Positions 49,526 through 59,172 are shown, numbered from the stretch's first letter. The stretch is 64,000 nt of DNA from Pseudomonas laurylsulfativorans (GCF_002906155.1 NZ_MUJK01000007.1:124001-188000), one strand, 5' to 3'. Numbers and translations are program-made. Notes: generated from the sequence alone by a model not told the origin.

Positions 49526-50854
49526 ATGGCCAAGAAGCTTTACATCGAAACCCACGGTTGCCAGATGAACGAGTACGACAGCTCGCGCATGGTCGATCTG
49601 CTGGGCGAACATCAGGCCCTGGAAGTCACCGCACGCGCTGAAGACGCCGACGTGATCCTGCTCAACACCTGCTCGATCCGCGAGCGTGCCCAGGACCGCG
49701 TCTACTCCCAACTCGGCCGCTGGCGCGAACTGAAGCTGGCCAACCCGGACATGGTGATCGCCGTCGGTGGCTGCGTGGCCAGTCAGGAAGGCGCGGCCAT
49801 TCGCGATCGTGCGCCGTACGTCGACGTAGTCTTCGGCCCGCAAACCCTGCACCGCCTGCCGGAAATGATCGACGCCGCGCGCATCAGCAAGCTGCCGCAA
49901 GTCGACGTCTCGTTCCCGGAAATCGAAAAATTCGACCATTTGCCCGAGCCCCGCATCGATGGCCCGAGCGCTTACGTGTCGGTCATGGAAGGTTGCAGCA
50001 AGTACTGCACGTTTTGCGTGGTGCCCTACACCCGCGGCGAAGAAGTCAGCCGCCCGTTCGACGACGTGATTGCCGAGATCATGCACCTGGCCGAACACGG
50101 CGTGCGCGAAGTGACGCTGCTGGGGCAGAACGTCAACGGCTATCGCGGCCTGACCCATGACGGGCGCCTGGCCGACCTGGCCGAGCTGATTCGCGTGGTC
50201 GCCGCGGTCGACGGCATCGACCGCATCCGCTACACCACGTCGCATCCGCTGGAGTTTTCGGACAGCCTGATCCAGGCCCACGCCGACGTGCCGGAGCTGG
50301 TCAAGCACCTGCACTTGCCGGTGCAGTCTGGCTCGGACCGCATTCTCGCCGCAATGAAGCGCAATCACACAGCGCTGGAATACAAATCCAAACTGCGCAA
50401 GCTGCGCGCCGCCGTGCCAGGGATCTGCATCAGCTCGGACTTCATCGTCGGCTTCCCGGGCGAGACCGAGAAAGACTTCGAGCAGACCATGAAGCTGATT
50501 GCCGACGTCGGCTTCGACTTCTCCTACTCGTTCGTCTACAGCCAGCGTCCGGGCACTCCGGCCGCCGACCTGGCCGATGACACACCGGAAGAGCTGAAAA
50601 AAGAGCGCCTGAATGCCCTGCAGCATCGCCTGAACCAGCAAGGTTTCGAGATCAGCCGACAAATGGTCGGCTCGATCCAGCGGATCCTGGTGACCGATTA
50701 CTCGAAAAAAGACCCGGGCGAACTGCAAGGCCGGACCGAGAATAACCGTATCGTCAACTTCCGCTGCGACAATCCGACCCTGATCGGCCAGTTCGCGGAT
50801 GTGCACATCGATGCCGCGCAGCCGCACTCGCTGCGGGGTTCGCTGATCCAGTAA
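49526..50854 (+). CDS. miaB: tRNA-2-methylthio-N6-dimethylallyladenosine synthase MiaB
   Basis: Radical-SAM methylthiotransferase of 442 residues. The N-terminal UPF0004 domain has three cluster cysteines (ETHGCQMNEYDSS, LNTCSIRERAQ, VGGCVASQEG), the radical-SAM motif is GCSKYCTFCVVPYTRG (CxxxCxxC), and a TRAM domain closes the protein. It adds the methylthio group at A37 of tRNAs. First of the conserved miaB-ybeZ-ybeY-corC-lnt gene run. Confidence 0.96.
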   Translation: MAKKLYIETHGCQMNEYDSSRMVDLLGEHQALEVTARAEDADVILLNTCSIRERAQDRVYSQLGRWRELKLANPDMVIAVGGCVASQEGAAIRDRAPYVDVVFGPQTLHRLPEMIDAARISKLPQVDVSFPEIEKFDHLPEPRIDGPSAYVSVMEGCSKYCTFCVVPYTRGEEVSRPFDDVIAEIMHLAEHGVREVTLLGQNVNGYRGLTHDGRLADLAELIRVVAAVDGIDRIRYTTSHPLEFSDSLIQAHADVPELVKHLHLPVQSGSDRILAAMKRNHTALEYKSKLRKLRAAVPGICISSDFIVGFPGETEKDFEQTMKLIADVGFDFSYSFVYSQRPGTPAADLADDTPEELKKERLNALQHRLNQQGFEISRQMVGSIQRILVTDYSKKDPGELQGRTENNRIVNFRCDNPTLIGQFADVHIDAAQPHSLRGSLIQ

Positions 50855-50867
50855 CCCCGTACCCCCC

Positions 50868-50978
50868 TTGTGGGAGCGGGCTTTTGTGGCGAGGGGGCTT
50901 GCCCCCGTTGGATCGCGAAGCGGTCCTGGTATTTTGCGACTGCTTCGCAGTCGAACGGGGGCAAGCCCCCTCGCCACA
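50868..50978. repeat. Chimeric REP: a truncated GCGGGC-type half followed by a GGGGGCTTGCCCCC REPIN
   Basis: TTGTGGGAGCGGGCTT (50868-50883) is a half REP of the GCGGGC type, cut after GGGCTT. Directly after it the complete doublet begins with TGTGGCGAGGGGGCTTGCCC (50885) and ends CTCGCCACA (50978). This looks like one REPIN inserted into an older REP. Confidence 0.8.
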
Positions 50979-51083
50979 GTTTAAGTGCCAAATTTCTGCA
51001 TCTTATTTAAGAGCTTTCCCACCCACGCCACTGGCGTTATCCTTGATTTCATCTCAATTGCCCCAGGGCGGCTAAATACGACC

Positions 51084-52091
51084 TTGAACGCACCCATAGA
51101 ACCACATCGTTTTATTCTCGAGCCTTTTGAAGCTCGCCGCTTCGCCAATCTGTGCGGGCAATTCGACGAGCATTTGCGCTTGATCGAACAGCGCCTGACC
51201 ATCGAGATCCGCAATCGCGGCAATCAGTTCGAGCTGATCGGCGAACCCAAACACACCACCTCCGCGGAAAACCTCCTGCGCCGCCTGTACCGGGAAACCA
51301 AGGGTACCGAGCTGTCGCCGGACATGGTGCACCTGTTCCTGCAGGAATCGGCCGTCGAGCAGCTGGACAACCACTCCCCCGCCGAACCGTCCGTGGCCCT
51401 GCGCACCAAGAAAGGCATGATTCGCCCCCGCGGCTTGAATCAGCTGCGTTACGTCAAGGAAATCCTCGGTAACGACATCAACTTCGGCATCGGCCCGGCC
51501 GGTACCGGCAAGACCTATCTGGCCGTGGCTTGCGCGGTGGATGCGCTGGAGCGCGAGCAGATCCGCCGCATCCTGCTGGTGCGTCCGGCGGTCGAAGCGG
51601 GTGAAAAACTCGGCTTCCTGCCCGGCGACCTCTCGCAAAAGATCGACCCGTATCTGCGCCCGCTCTACGACGCACTCTACGAGATGCTCGGCTTCGAATA
51701 CGTCGCCAAGCTGATCGAGCGCCAGGTGATCGAAGTCGCGCCACTGGCCTACATGCGCGGCCGGACGCTGAACAACAGCTTCATCATTCTCGACGAAAGC
51801 CAGAACACCACGGTCGAGCAGATGAAGATGTTCCTGACCCGGATTGGCTTCGGCTCCACGGCCGTCATCACCGGGGACATCACCCAGGTTGACCTGCCAC
51901 GCGGCACCAAGTCCGGCCTGCACCATGTGATTGAAGTGCTCAAGGATGTACCGGGTATCAGCTTCACCCACTTCCAGCCCAAGGACGTCGTACGCCATCC
52001 GTTGGTGCAGCGCATCGTTGAAGCCTACGAGCGCTTCGAAACCAAAGCGGCCGACGATGCAGCCGCCAAGGATAGCCGCCGCGATGCTTGA
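51084..52091 (+). CDS. ybeZ: PhoH-like ATPase YbeZ
   Basis: P-loop protein of 335 residues. Walker A FGIGPAGTGKTYLAVA (about residues 130-145), with RPAVEAGEKLGFLPGDL and FIILDESQNTTVEQMKMFLTRIG as further ATP-domain signatures; the N-terminus FILEPFEARRFANLCGQFDEHL is also family-typical. YbeZ works with YbeY in RNA maturation. No ATG fits the family N-terminus; the TTG at 51084 gives MNAPIEPHRF. It overlaps ybeY by 8 bp. Confidence 0.92.
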   Translation: MNAPIEPHRFILEPFEARRFANLCGQFDEHLRLIEQRLTIEIRNRGNQFELIGEPKHTTSAENLLRRLYRETKGTELSPDMVHLFLQESAVEQLDNHSPAEPSVALRTKKGMIRPRGLNQLRYVKEILGNDINFGIGPAGTGKTYLAVACAVDALEREQIRRILLVRPAVEAGEKLGFLPGDLSQKIDPYLRPLYDALYEMLGFEYVAKLIERQVIEVAPLAYMRGRTLNNSFIILDESQNTTVEQMKMFLTRIGFGSTAVITGDITQVDLPRGTKSGLHHVIEVLKDVPGISFTHFQPKDVVRHPLVQRIVEAYERFETKAADDAAAKDSRRDA

Positions 52092-52578
52092 GCTTGACCT
52101 GCAAATCGCCACCCAAGCCCCCGCCCCCAGCGAAGCCGAGTTCCGCCAGTGGTGCGAACTGGCTTTGCGCCAGCGCACCGCCGATTCGGAGATGACCATT
52201 CGCCTGGTCGACGAAGCCGAAGGACGCGAGCTGAACCACACCTGGCGGCAAAAGGATTACGCAACTAACGTCTTGTCATTCCCGGCCGATGTGCCGGATG
52301 AGTTCCTCGACATACCGCTGCTGGGCGATCTGGTGATCTGCGTGGCCGTGGTCGAGCGCGAAGCCGCTGAACAGGGCAAGGCACTCAAGGCCCATTGGGC
52401 ACACCTGGTGATTCACGGCTGCTTGCATCTGCTCGGTTACGACCATATTGATGACGACGAAGCCGAAGAGATGGAAGCACTGGAACGAACGTTGCTTGCA
52501 GAACTGGGCTTTCCCGATCCGTACGCGGACGACGAAACCGATTTATCCCCTACCAAAACAACAAAGGATTCAGAGTAA
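52084..52578 (+). CDS. ybeY: Endoribonuclease YbeY (rRNA maturation factor)
   Basis: Zinc-dependent RNase of 164 residues. The metal motif is HGCLHLLGYDH (HxxxHxxxxxH) at about residues 118-128, preceded by QKDYATNVLSFPAD. It matures 16S rRNA ends and acts in ribosome quality control. The ATG lies 8 bp inside the end of ybeZ; the next gene starts 5 bp after. Confidence 0.95.
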   Translation: MLELDLQIATQAPAPSEAEFRQWCELALRQRTADSEMTIRLVDEAEGRELNHTWRQKDYATNVLSFPADVPDEFLDIPLLGDLVICVAVVEREAAEQGKALKAHWAHLVIHGCLHLLGYDHIDDDEAEEMEALERTLLAELGFPDPYADDETDLSPTKTTKDSE

Positions 52579-52583
52579 TCGCT

Positions 52584-53423
52584 ATGAGCGAAGATCGATC
52601 GAGCAATGGGCAGAAGTCATGGCTGGGTAAGCTCACCCAGGCTTTTGCCCACGAGCCGAAAAACCGTCAGGAGCTGCTGGAGCTGCTGCGCGATGCACAC
52701 CAGAACAAACTGTTGGACAGCGAAGCGCTGGCCATCGTCGAAGGCGCCATCCAGGTGGCTGACTTGCAGGTCCGGGACATCATGGTCCCGCGCTCGCAAA
52801 TGGTCAGCATCAAGGCGAACCAGACACCTCGCGAGTTCCTGCCTGCCGTGGTCGACTCGGCCCACTCCCGCTACCCGGTAATCGGCGAAAGCCACGATGA
52901 CGTGATGGGCGTGCTGCTGGCCAAGGACTTGCTGCCGTTGATCCTCAAGGAGAACGGCGACAGCTTCAACATCAAGGACCTGCTGCGTCCGGCCACCTTC
53001 GTACCGGAATCCAAGCGCCTTAACGTGCTGCTGCGCGAGTTCCGCGCCAACCACAACCACATGGCCATCGTCATCGACGAGTACGGCGGCGTGGCAGGTC
53101 TGGTGACCATCGAAGACGTGCTGGAACAGATCGTCGGCGACATCGAAGACGAACACGACGTCGAAGAAGACAGCTATATCAAACCGTTGCCAAGCGGTGA
53201 TTTCCTGATCAAGGCTCTGACACCGATCGAGAACTTCAACGAGTTCTTCGACAGCGAATTCTCCGACGACGAGTTCGACACCGTTGGCGGCCTGGTGATG
53301 AGCGCGTTCGGGCATTTGCCAAAACGCAATGAAATCACTGAAATCGGCCCATACCGTTTCCGCATCCTGAACGCCGACAGCCGTCGGATTCACTTGCTTC
53401 GCCTGACGCCCATTGCTCGCTAA
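52584..53423 (+). CDS. corC: CNNM/CorC-type CBS-domain protein (magnesium/cobalt efflux)
   Basis: Protein of 279 residues with an N-terminal helical part (SWLGKLTQAFAHEPKN), two CBS domains (about 70-190; VADLQVRDIMVPRSQMVSI and RANHNHMAIVIDEYGGVAGLVTIED) and a C-terminal CorC_HlyC domain (EFDTVGGLVMSAFGHLP). It lacks the membrane domain of CNNM, as is usual for CorC. It lies between ybeY and lnt with gaps of 5 and 8 bp. Confidence 0.93.
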   Translation: MSEDRSSNGQKSWLGKLTQAFAHEPKNRQELLELLRDAHQNKLLDSEALAIVEGAIQVADLQVRDIMVPRSQMVSIKANQTPREFLPAVVDSAHSRYPVIGESHDDVMGVLLAKDLLPLILKENGDSFNIKDLLRPATFVPESKRLNVLLREFRANHNHMAIVIDEYGGVAGLVTIEDVLEQIVGDIEDEHDVEEDSYIKPLPSGDFLIKALTPIENFNEFFDSEFSDDEFDTVGGLVMSAFGHLPKRNEITEIGPYRFRILNADSRRIHLLRLTPIAR

Positions 53424-53431
53424 GGATTGAA

Positions 53432-54955
53432 ATGCGCTGGACAACCCGCCCCGGCTGGCCCGGTAACCTGCTGGCCGTGGCGGCCGGTGCAATCACCACC
53501 CTGGCCCTGGCGCCGTTCGATATCTGGCCACTGGCACTGCTCGCCGTCGGCCTGTTCTATGCCGGTTTGCGTGAGCTGAGCCCACGCCAGGCGCTGGGTC
53601 GTGGCTGGTGTTTCGGGTTCGGCCTGTTCGGTGCCGGTACCAGCTGGATCTACTACAGCATTCACCACTTCGGCGGCGCATCAGTACTGCTGGCCGGTTT
53701 CCTGATGCTGCTCTTCACGGCGGCGATTGCCTGGTTCTTTGCCCTGCCTGCGTGGATATGGGCGCGCTGGCTGCGCCGCAATGAAGCGCCGCTGGCCGAT
53801 GCTCTCGCCTTCGCGGCGCTGTGGGTCGGCCAGGAAGCATTCCGTGGCTGGTTCCTGACAGGTTTCCCGTGGCTGTACTCCGGTTACAGCCAGCTCGATG
53901 GCCCGCTGGCCGGACTCGCCCCCCTCGGCGGAATGTGGCTGATTTCCTTCACCCTGGCCCTGACAGCGGCGTTGATCTACAACGGCTTGCGCCTGGTTCG
54001 CACGGGGCGCAAAGGCTTTATCGCTGCCGGCGTATTGCTGCTGGTCGGCCCATGGTTGGTCGGCATGGCGCTCAAGCACCACGCCTGGACCAGCCCGTCG
54101 GGCCCGGCACTGAGCGTTGCCGCCATTCAGGGCAACATCGAACAAAGCATGAAGTGGGACCCGGCGCAGCTCAATTCGCAGCTGGCGCTGTACCGTGACA
54201 TGAGCTTCAGCTCCAAGCGCGTCGATCTACTTATCTGGCCGGAAACGGCGATCCCGGTGCTCAAGGAGTCCGCCGAGGGCTATCTGAGCATGATGGGCAA
54301 CTTCGCGGCCGAACGTAAATCGGCTTTGATTACCGGTGTCCCGGTCCGCATGGAGGTGCGCCATGAGAAGCGTTTCTTCAATGGCATCACCGTTACCGGT
54401 GAGGGCGACGGCACCTATCTGAAGCAAAAACTGGTGCCATTTGGTGAATATGTCCCCTTGCAGGACATGTTGCGCGGGCTGATCGCCTTCTTCGACCTGC
54501 CAATGTCGGACTTCGCTCGCGGCCCGGCTGACCAGCCGTTACTGCAAGCCAAGGGCTATCAGATCGCTCCGTTCATTTGCTATGAAGTGGTTTATCCGGA
54601 GTTCGCCGCCAGCCTTGCCGCCCGCAGCGACCTGCTGCTGACCATCAGCAACGACACCTGGTTCGGCACCTCAATCGGGCCGCTGCAACACCTGCAGATG
54701 GCGCAGATGCGCGCGCTGGAAGCTGGACGCTGGATGATCCGCGCCACCAACAACGGCGTATCCGGCCTGATCAACCCGTTCGGTCAGATTACCGATCAGA
54801 TCCCGCAGTTCGAACGCGGCATCCTGTATGGCGAAGTGGTGCCAATGCACAACCTGACGCCGTACCTGCAATGGCGTTCGTGGCCATTGCTCATTCTCTG
54901 CGTGTTGTTGTTTGGCTGGGCGCTGATTGCAAGCCGGATGGCTAAAACCGTCTGA
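53432..54955 (+). CDS. lnt: Apolipoprotein N-acyltransferase
   Basis: Inner-membrane enzyme of 507 residues adding the third acyl chain to lipoproteins. About six N-terminal transmembrane helices (GNLLAVAAGAITTLALAPFD first) are followed by the nitrilase-like domain with Glu in LIWPETAIPVL, Lys in LKQKLVPFGEYVPLQ and the catalytic Cys in FICYEVVYPEF. A further C-terminal helix ends the protein. Last gene of the miaB-lnt run. Confidence 0.95.
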   Translation: MRWTTRPGWPGNLLAVAAGAITTLALAPFDIWPLALLAVGLFYAGLRELSPRQALGRGWCFGFGLFGAGTSWIYYSIHHFGGASVLLAGFLMLLFTAAIAWFFALPAWIWARWLRRNEAPLADALAFAALWVGQEAFRGWFLTGFPWLYSGYSQLDGPLAGLAPLGGMWLISFTLALTAALIYNGLRLVRTGRKGFIAAGVLLLVGPWLVGMALKHHAWTSPSGPALSVAAIQGNIEQSMKWDPAQLNSQLALYRDMSFSSKRVDLLIWPETAIPVLKESAEGYLSMMGNFAAERKSALITGVPVRMEVRHEKRFFNGITVTGEGDGTYLKQKLVPFGEYVPLQDMLRGLIAFFDLPMSDFARGPADQPLLQAKGYQIAPFICYEVVYPEFAASLAARSDLLLTISNDTWFGTSIGPLQHLQMAQMRALEAGRWMIRATNNGVSGLINPFGQITDQIPQFERGILYGEVVPMHNLTPYLQWRSWPLLILCVLLFGWALIASRMAKTV

Positions 54956-54974
54956 ACTGACACCGCATCAAACC

Positions 54975-55046
54975 TGTAGGAGCCGGCTTGCCGGCGAAAG
55001 CTATGGTCGCCGTGACATCGCTTTCGCTGGCAAGCCAGCTCCTACA
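54975..55046. repeat. REPIN, TGGCTTGCCA type with variant arm
   Basis: TGTAGGAGCCGGCTTGCCGG faces GCTGGCAAGCCAGCTCCTAC. The left arm core is CCGGCTTGCCGG and the right TGGCAAGCCA, so the halves have diverged. Between convergent lnt and ydcF-type genes. Confidence 0.88.
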
Positions 55047-55066
55047 GGGCGTGGATAACCAATCGG

Positions 55067-55828
55067 TTATCGGTAAAACAACGAATAGCCGACCTGCCCC
55101 ACCGCCTCGTTCATCAATTGCCCGTTCTGCCAGATCGCCTTGAACTCCGGCATCCAGCCACCCAGTGGCCGCGCGTTGTCGCCACTCAAAAACCCTACCG
55201 GCGCCGGAACCACCTCAAAGCCGGCCTTGCGGAAACTCCAGACCGCTCGTGACATATGCCAGGCCTGAGTCACGAGCACCACACGCTTGATGCCCTGTGG
55301 CAGCAACACCTCAGCGCTGAACTGCGCATTTTCCCAGGTCGTGCGGCTACGCCCCTCTTGCCAGCGCACGGTCACGCCAAAATCGTCACGCAAGGAGTCC
55401 GCCATCATCTGCGCCTCGCTGGGTGGCGAACCGTAATGCAAGCCGCCGCTGGTCAGTACTGGCAGGCCGGAAGCCTTGGCCAGCCGCGCGGCATAGCGCT
55501 GGCGTTCCAGACCGACACCCGTGGGCTGGTCGGCCCCCCAGGCCCGATCACCGCGCTCGCGTCCGGAGCCGAGGACAACAATGGCGTCTGCGCGCTGCCC
55601 CAGGACTGCCCATTCATCGCGTACCAACGGTGGCTCCCGCTCAAGCAGACCGGCACTCCACTGCACCACCACTGGCAGGCTCATCAGCCAGAAGCCACCC
55701 AGGCCCAGCGCAAAGCACGCACCGGCAAGTCTTGGCCTTGAACGACGCAACCACCAGGCAAGCAAAAGCAGCAGCAATAGAATGCCGGGTGGCAAAAGAA
55801 GTTGTTTTACGAAGTAGCGAAATGGCAT
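55067..55828 (-). CDS. YdcF/ElyC-like envelope protein (DUF218)
   Basis: Protein of 253 residues with two N-terminal hydrophobic helices (LLLPPGILLLLLLLAWWL and FALGLGGFWLMSLPVVV). The DUF218 domain has ADAIVVLGSGRERGDRAWG, LTSGGLHYGSPPSEAQMMAD and RVVLVTQAWHMSRAVWSFRKAG. Homologues (ElyC) affect lipid carrier and peptidoglycan synthesis in E. coli. Upstream is an unassigned 106-residue gene. Confidence 0.88.
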   Translation of the reverse strand: MPFRYFVKQLLLPPGILLLLLLLAWWLRRSRPRLAGACFALGLGGFWLMSLPVVVQWSAGLLEREPPLVRDEWAVLGQRADAIVVLGSGRERGDRAWGADQPTGVGLERQRYAARLAKASGLPVLTSGGLHYGSPPSEAQMMADSLRDDFGVTVRWQEGRSRTTWENAQFSAEVLLPQGIKRVVLVTQAWHMSRAVWSFRKAGFEVVPAPVGFLSGDNARPLGGWMPEFKAIWQNGQLMNEAVGQVGYSLFYR

Positions 55829-55933
55829 CGAGCATCTCCCGGAGATGCCCGAAGCCTAAGTGGGTTGGCGTGATGCGACAATCAATACGGAAGGGCTATG
55901 CTTCAAAAATGTATGGAGCATGGCTCTGTTGCC

Positions 55934-56254
55934 CTATTTGAACTGCAAAGACCGGACCTTTACCGCGTCTCTGCCGGGAACCTTGTCCTTGAGCCAGATG
56001 ATCTTGGCCGAACGTGGTGCGTCGAGTTGCTTTACCGCCTCAGACAAGCATCCGTGTGTCTCACGTTCACTGCGATCCAGATACGCCTTGACCAGTGCAA
56101 ACTCTGCGGGGCTCAGGCCGCGCAGTTCCAGCTCCAGAGGGCGTTCGTCGCGCAACCGGCTAGCGGTTTTTGCCGCGTCCAGGGCCAAGGCCAAACGATC
56201 GATCAGCCTTTCGTACAGCTCCGGTTTTGTAGCTTTTTGCTGTGACTCAACCAT
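55934..56254 (-). CDS. Small uncharacterised cytoplasmic protein
   Basis: Protein of 106 residues starting MVESQQKATKPELYERLIDRLA. It is charged and largely helical, with LELELRGLSPAEFALVKAYLDRSE in the middle and a basic C-terminus (VKVRSLQFK). I do not recognise a family. It lies alone between ydcF-like and leuS, opposite to leuS. The coding frame uses normal high-GC codons, which argues that it is real. Confidence 0.7.
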   Translation of the reverse strand: MVESQQKATKPELYERLIDRLALALDAAKTASRLRDERPLELELRGLSPAEFALVKAYLDRSERETHGCLSEAVKQLDAPRSAKIIWLKDKVPGRDAVKVRSLQFK

Positions 56255-56535
56255 CCCTCACCTCATTGGAAGATAAGACCTACTCCCCAGTTAGAGCTTA
56301 GCTTCCATGAACAAACCGGCTGAACGCCGCGACCAACGGCCCTCGCAGCGGTTTTTGCAGGACGTGCGGCAGTAATCAGGGTTTCCCTCGGTAGAGCGCG
56401 GTCATGTATGCTACGGCGCTTCCTGTAACTCCACTTCCAGCTCGGCTGGGCATCGAAAACGCCAATGTGGCGTGATCCGCGTCCAGCGTTGCATTGAAGA
56501 GGATTAGGCCACCCCTATTCAGTTCAAAAGTAGCC

Positions 56536-59142
56536 ATGCACGAACAATATCAGCCCCGTGAAATCGAAGCCGCCGCCCAGTCGTTCTGGGACGAGCAAAA
56601 GTCCTTTGAAGTCAGTGAACAGCCAGGCAAGGAGACTTACTACTGCCTGTCGATGTTCCCTTACCCCAGCGGCAAGCTACACATGGGGCACGTGCGCAAC
56701 TACACCATCGGCGACGTGATCTCCCGCTACCAGCGCATGCAAGGCAAGAACGTTCTGCAACCCATGGGTTGGGACGCCTTCGGCATGCCGGCGGAAAACG
56801 CCGCGATGAAGAACAACGTAGCGCCCGCCAAGTGGACCTACGAAAACATCGCCTACATGAAATCCCAGCTGCGCAGCCTGGGCCTGGCGGTGGACTGGTC
56901 GCGCGAAGTGACCACCTGCAAGCCCGATTACTACCGCTGGGAACAATGGCTGTTCACCCGCCTGTTCGAAAAAGGTGTGATCTACAAAAAAAGCGGCACC
57001 GTGAACTGGGACCCGGTCGACCAGACCGTTCTGGCCAACGAGCAAGTGATCGACGGCCGTGGCTGGCGTTCCGGCGCGCTGATCGAAAAGCGCGAAATCC
57101 CGATGTACTACTTCAAGATCACCGCCTACGCGGATGAGTTGCTGGAGAGCCTCGACGAACTGACTGGCTGGCCTGAACAGGTCAAGACCATGCAGCGCAA
57201 CTGGATCGGTAAATCCCGCGGCATGGAAGTGCAGTTCCCGTACAACGTCGATTCCATCGGCGAAGCCGGTGCGCTGAAAGTCTTCACCACCCGTCCGGAC
57301 ACCCTGATGGGCGCGACCTACGTCGCGGTCGCTGCCGAGCACCACCTGGCTACTCTGGCGGCGCAAAACAACCCCGAGCTGCAAGCGTTCATCGCTGAAT
57401 GCAAGGGCGGCAGCGTGGCCGAAGCCGACGTCGCCACCCAGGAGAAAAAAGGCCTCCCGACCGGCCTGTTCGTCGAGCACCCGCTGACCGGCGAAAAACT
57501 GCCGGTATGGGTCGCCAACTATGTGCTGATGCACTACGGCGACGGCGCGGTGATGGCGGTTCCGGCCCACGACGAGCGCGATTTCGAATTCGCCCACAAG
57601 TACAACCTGCCGGTCAAATCGGTCGTGCGCACCAGCTCCGGCGATAGCAATCCGGCGCCATGGCAAGACGCCTACGGCGAGCACGGTACGCTGATCAATT
57701 CCGGCGAGTTCGATGGCCTCGACTTCGCGGGCGCCTTCGACGCCATCGAAGTTGCGCTGATCAAGAAAGAACTGGGCGCCTCGCGTACCCAGTTCCGCCT
57801 GCGCGACTGGGGCATCAGCCGTCAACGCTACTGGGGCTGCCCGATCCCGATCATTCACTGCAACACTTGCGGTGACGTACCGGTACCGGAAGATCAACTG
57901 CCAGTCGTACTGCCGGAAGACGTCGTACCCGATGGTGCCGGTTCGCCGCTGGCGCGCATGCCCGAGTTCTACGAGTGCAGCTGCCCGAAATGCGGTGCGC
58001 CTGCCAAGCGTGAAACCGACACCATGGACACCTTCGTCGAGTCCTCGTGGTACTACGCCCGTTACGCCTCTCCGCACTTTGAAGGCGGTCTGGTAGAAAA
58101 ATCGGCGGCCGACCACTGGCTGCCGGTGGATCAGTACATCGGCGGTATCGAACACGCGATCCTGCACCTGCTCTACGCGCGCTTCTTCCACAAGCTGATG
58201 CGCGACGAAGGCCTGGTGAGCTCCAACGAGCCGTTCAAGAACCTGCTGACCCAGGGCATGGTGATCGCCGAGACTTACTACCGTCGAGAAGCCAATGGCG
58301 CCTACACCTGGTTCAACCCGGCGGATGTCGAGCTTGAGCGTGACGGCAAAGCCAAGGTTATCAGCGCCAAATTGAAATCTGACGGCCTGCCGGTGGAAAT
58401 CGGTGGCACCGAGAAGATGGCCAAGTCGAAGAACAACGGTGTTGACCCACAATCGATGATTGATCAGTTCGGCGCCGATACCTGCCGCCTGTTCATGATG
58501 TTCGCCTCGCCACCTGACATGAGCGCGGAATGGTCCGACTCCGGCGTAGAGGGTTCACACCGTTTCCTCAAGCGCGTCTGGCGTCTGGCGCAAGCGCACG
58601 TCACTCAGGGCCTGCCGGGCAAACTGGACGTAGCCAGCCTGAACGACGAGCAGAAAGCCGTTCGCCGCTCGATCCACCTGGCCATCAAGCAGGCCAGCCA
58701 GGACGTCGGCCAGAACCACAAATTCAACACCGCCATCGCCCAGGTGATGACGCTGATGAACGTGCTGGAAAAAGCCGCGCAAGGCACCGAGCAGGATCGC
58801 GCACTGGTTCACGAAGGCCTGGAAACCGTGACTCTGCTGCTGGCTCCGATCACGCCGCACATCAGCCATGAACTGTGGAATCAACTGGGTCACGCTGATC
58901 CTGTGATCGACGCCGTTTGGCCGGTGCAGGACGACAGCGCACTGGTGCAGGACAACCTGACGCTCGTCATCCAGGTCAACGGCAAGCTGCGTGGCCAGAT
59001 CGAAATGCCGGCCAGCGCCAGCCGCGAAGAAGTCGAAGCAGCCGCCCGAGCCAACGAAAACGTGCTGCGTTTCGTCGACGGTCTGACCATTCGTAAAGTG
59101 ATCGTAGTGCCCGGGAAACTGGTCAATATCGTCGCCAGCTAA
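56536..59142 (+). CDS. leuS: Leucyl-tRNA synthetase
   Basis: Class Ia synthetase of 868 residues, the normal length. The HIGH motif is KLHMGHVRN (residues 47-55), the editing domain CP1 lies at about 225-420, and the KMSKS motif reads KMAKS (627-631). The start MHEQYQPREIEAAAQ is the family N-terminus; frames upstream are not conserved. First gene of leuS-lptE-holA. Confidence 0.97.
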   Translation: MHEQYQPREIEAAAQSFWDEQKSFEVSEQPGKETYYCLSMFPYPSGKLHMGHVRNYTIGDVISRYQRMQGKNVLQPMGWDAFGMPAENAAMKNNVAPAKWTYENIAYMKSQLRSLGLAVDWSREVTTCKPDYYRWEQWLFTRLFEKGVIYKKSGTVNWDPVDQTVLANEQVIDGRGWRSGALIEKREIPMYYFKITAYADELLESLDELTGWPEQVKTMQRNWIGKSRGMEVQFPYNVDSIGEAGALKVFTTRPDTLMGATYVAVAAEHHLATLAAQNNPELQAFIAECKGGSVAEADVATQEKKGLPTGLFVEHPLTGEKLPVWVANYVLMHYGDGAVMAVPAHDERDFEFAHKYNLPVKSVVRTSSGDSNPAPWQDAYGEHGTLINSGEFDGLDFAGAFDAIEVALIKKELGASRTQFRLRDWGISRQRYWGCPIPIIHCNTCGDVPVPEDQLPVVLPEDVVPDGAGSPLARMPEFYECSCPKCGAPAKRETDTMDTFVESSWYYARYASPHFEGGLVEKSAADHWLPVDQYIGGIEHAILHLLYARFFHKLMRDEGLVSSNEPFKNLLTQGMVIAETYYRREANGAYTWFNPADVELERDGKAKVISAKLKSDGLPVEIGGTEKMAKSKNNGVDPQSMIDQFGADTCRLFMMFASPPDMSAEWSDSGVEGSHRFLKRVWRLAQAHVTQGLPGKLDVASLNDEQKAVRRSIHLAIKQASQDVGQNHKFNTAIAQVMTLMNVLEKAAQGTEQDRALVHEGLETVTLLLAPITPHISHELWNQLGHADPVIDAVWPVQDDSALVQDNLTLVIQVNGKLRGQIEMPASASREEVEAAARANENVLRFVDGLTIRKVIVVPGKLVNIVAS

Positions 59143-59150
59143 TTGGATCA

Positions 59151-59172
59151 GGCGCCAGGTGAGCCTGGCGCC
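59151..59172 (+). terminator. GC hairpin between leuS and lptE
   Basis: GGCGCCAGG pairs with CCTGGCGCC across TGAG. No T-tract follows (GAATAAAACC), so it is more likely an mRNA stabiliser or attenuator than a terminator. Confidence 0.5.

Noticed and set aside
56677..58452. A 591-residue reading frame opposite leuS
   Set aside because: Antisense shadow of a conserved synthetase with intact motifs on the plus strand.
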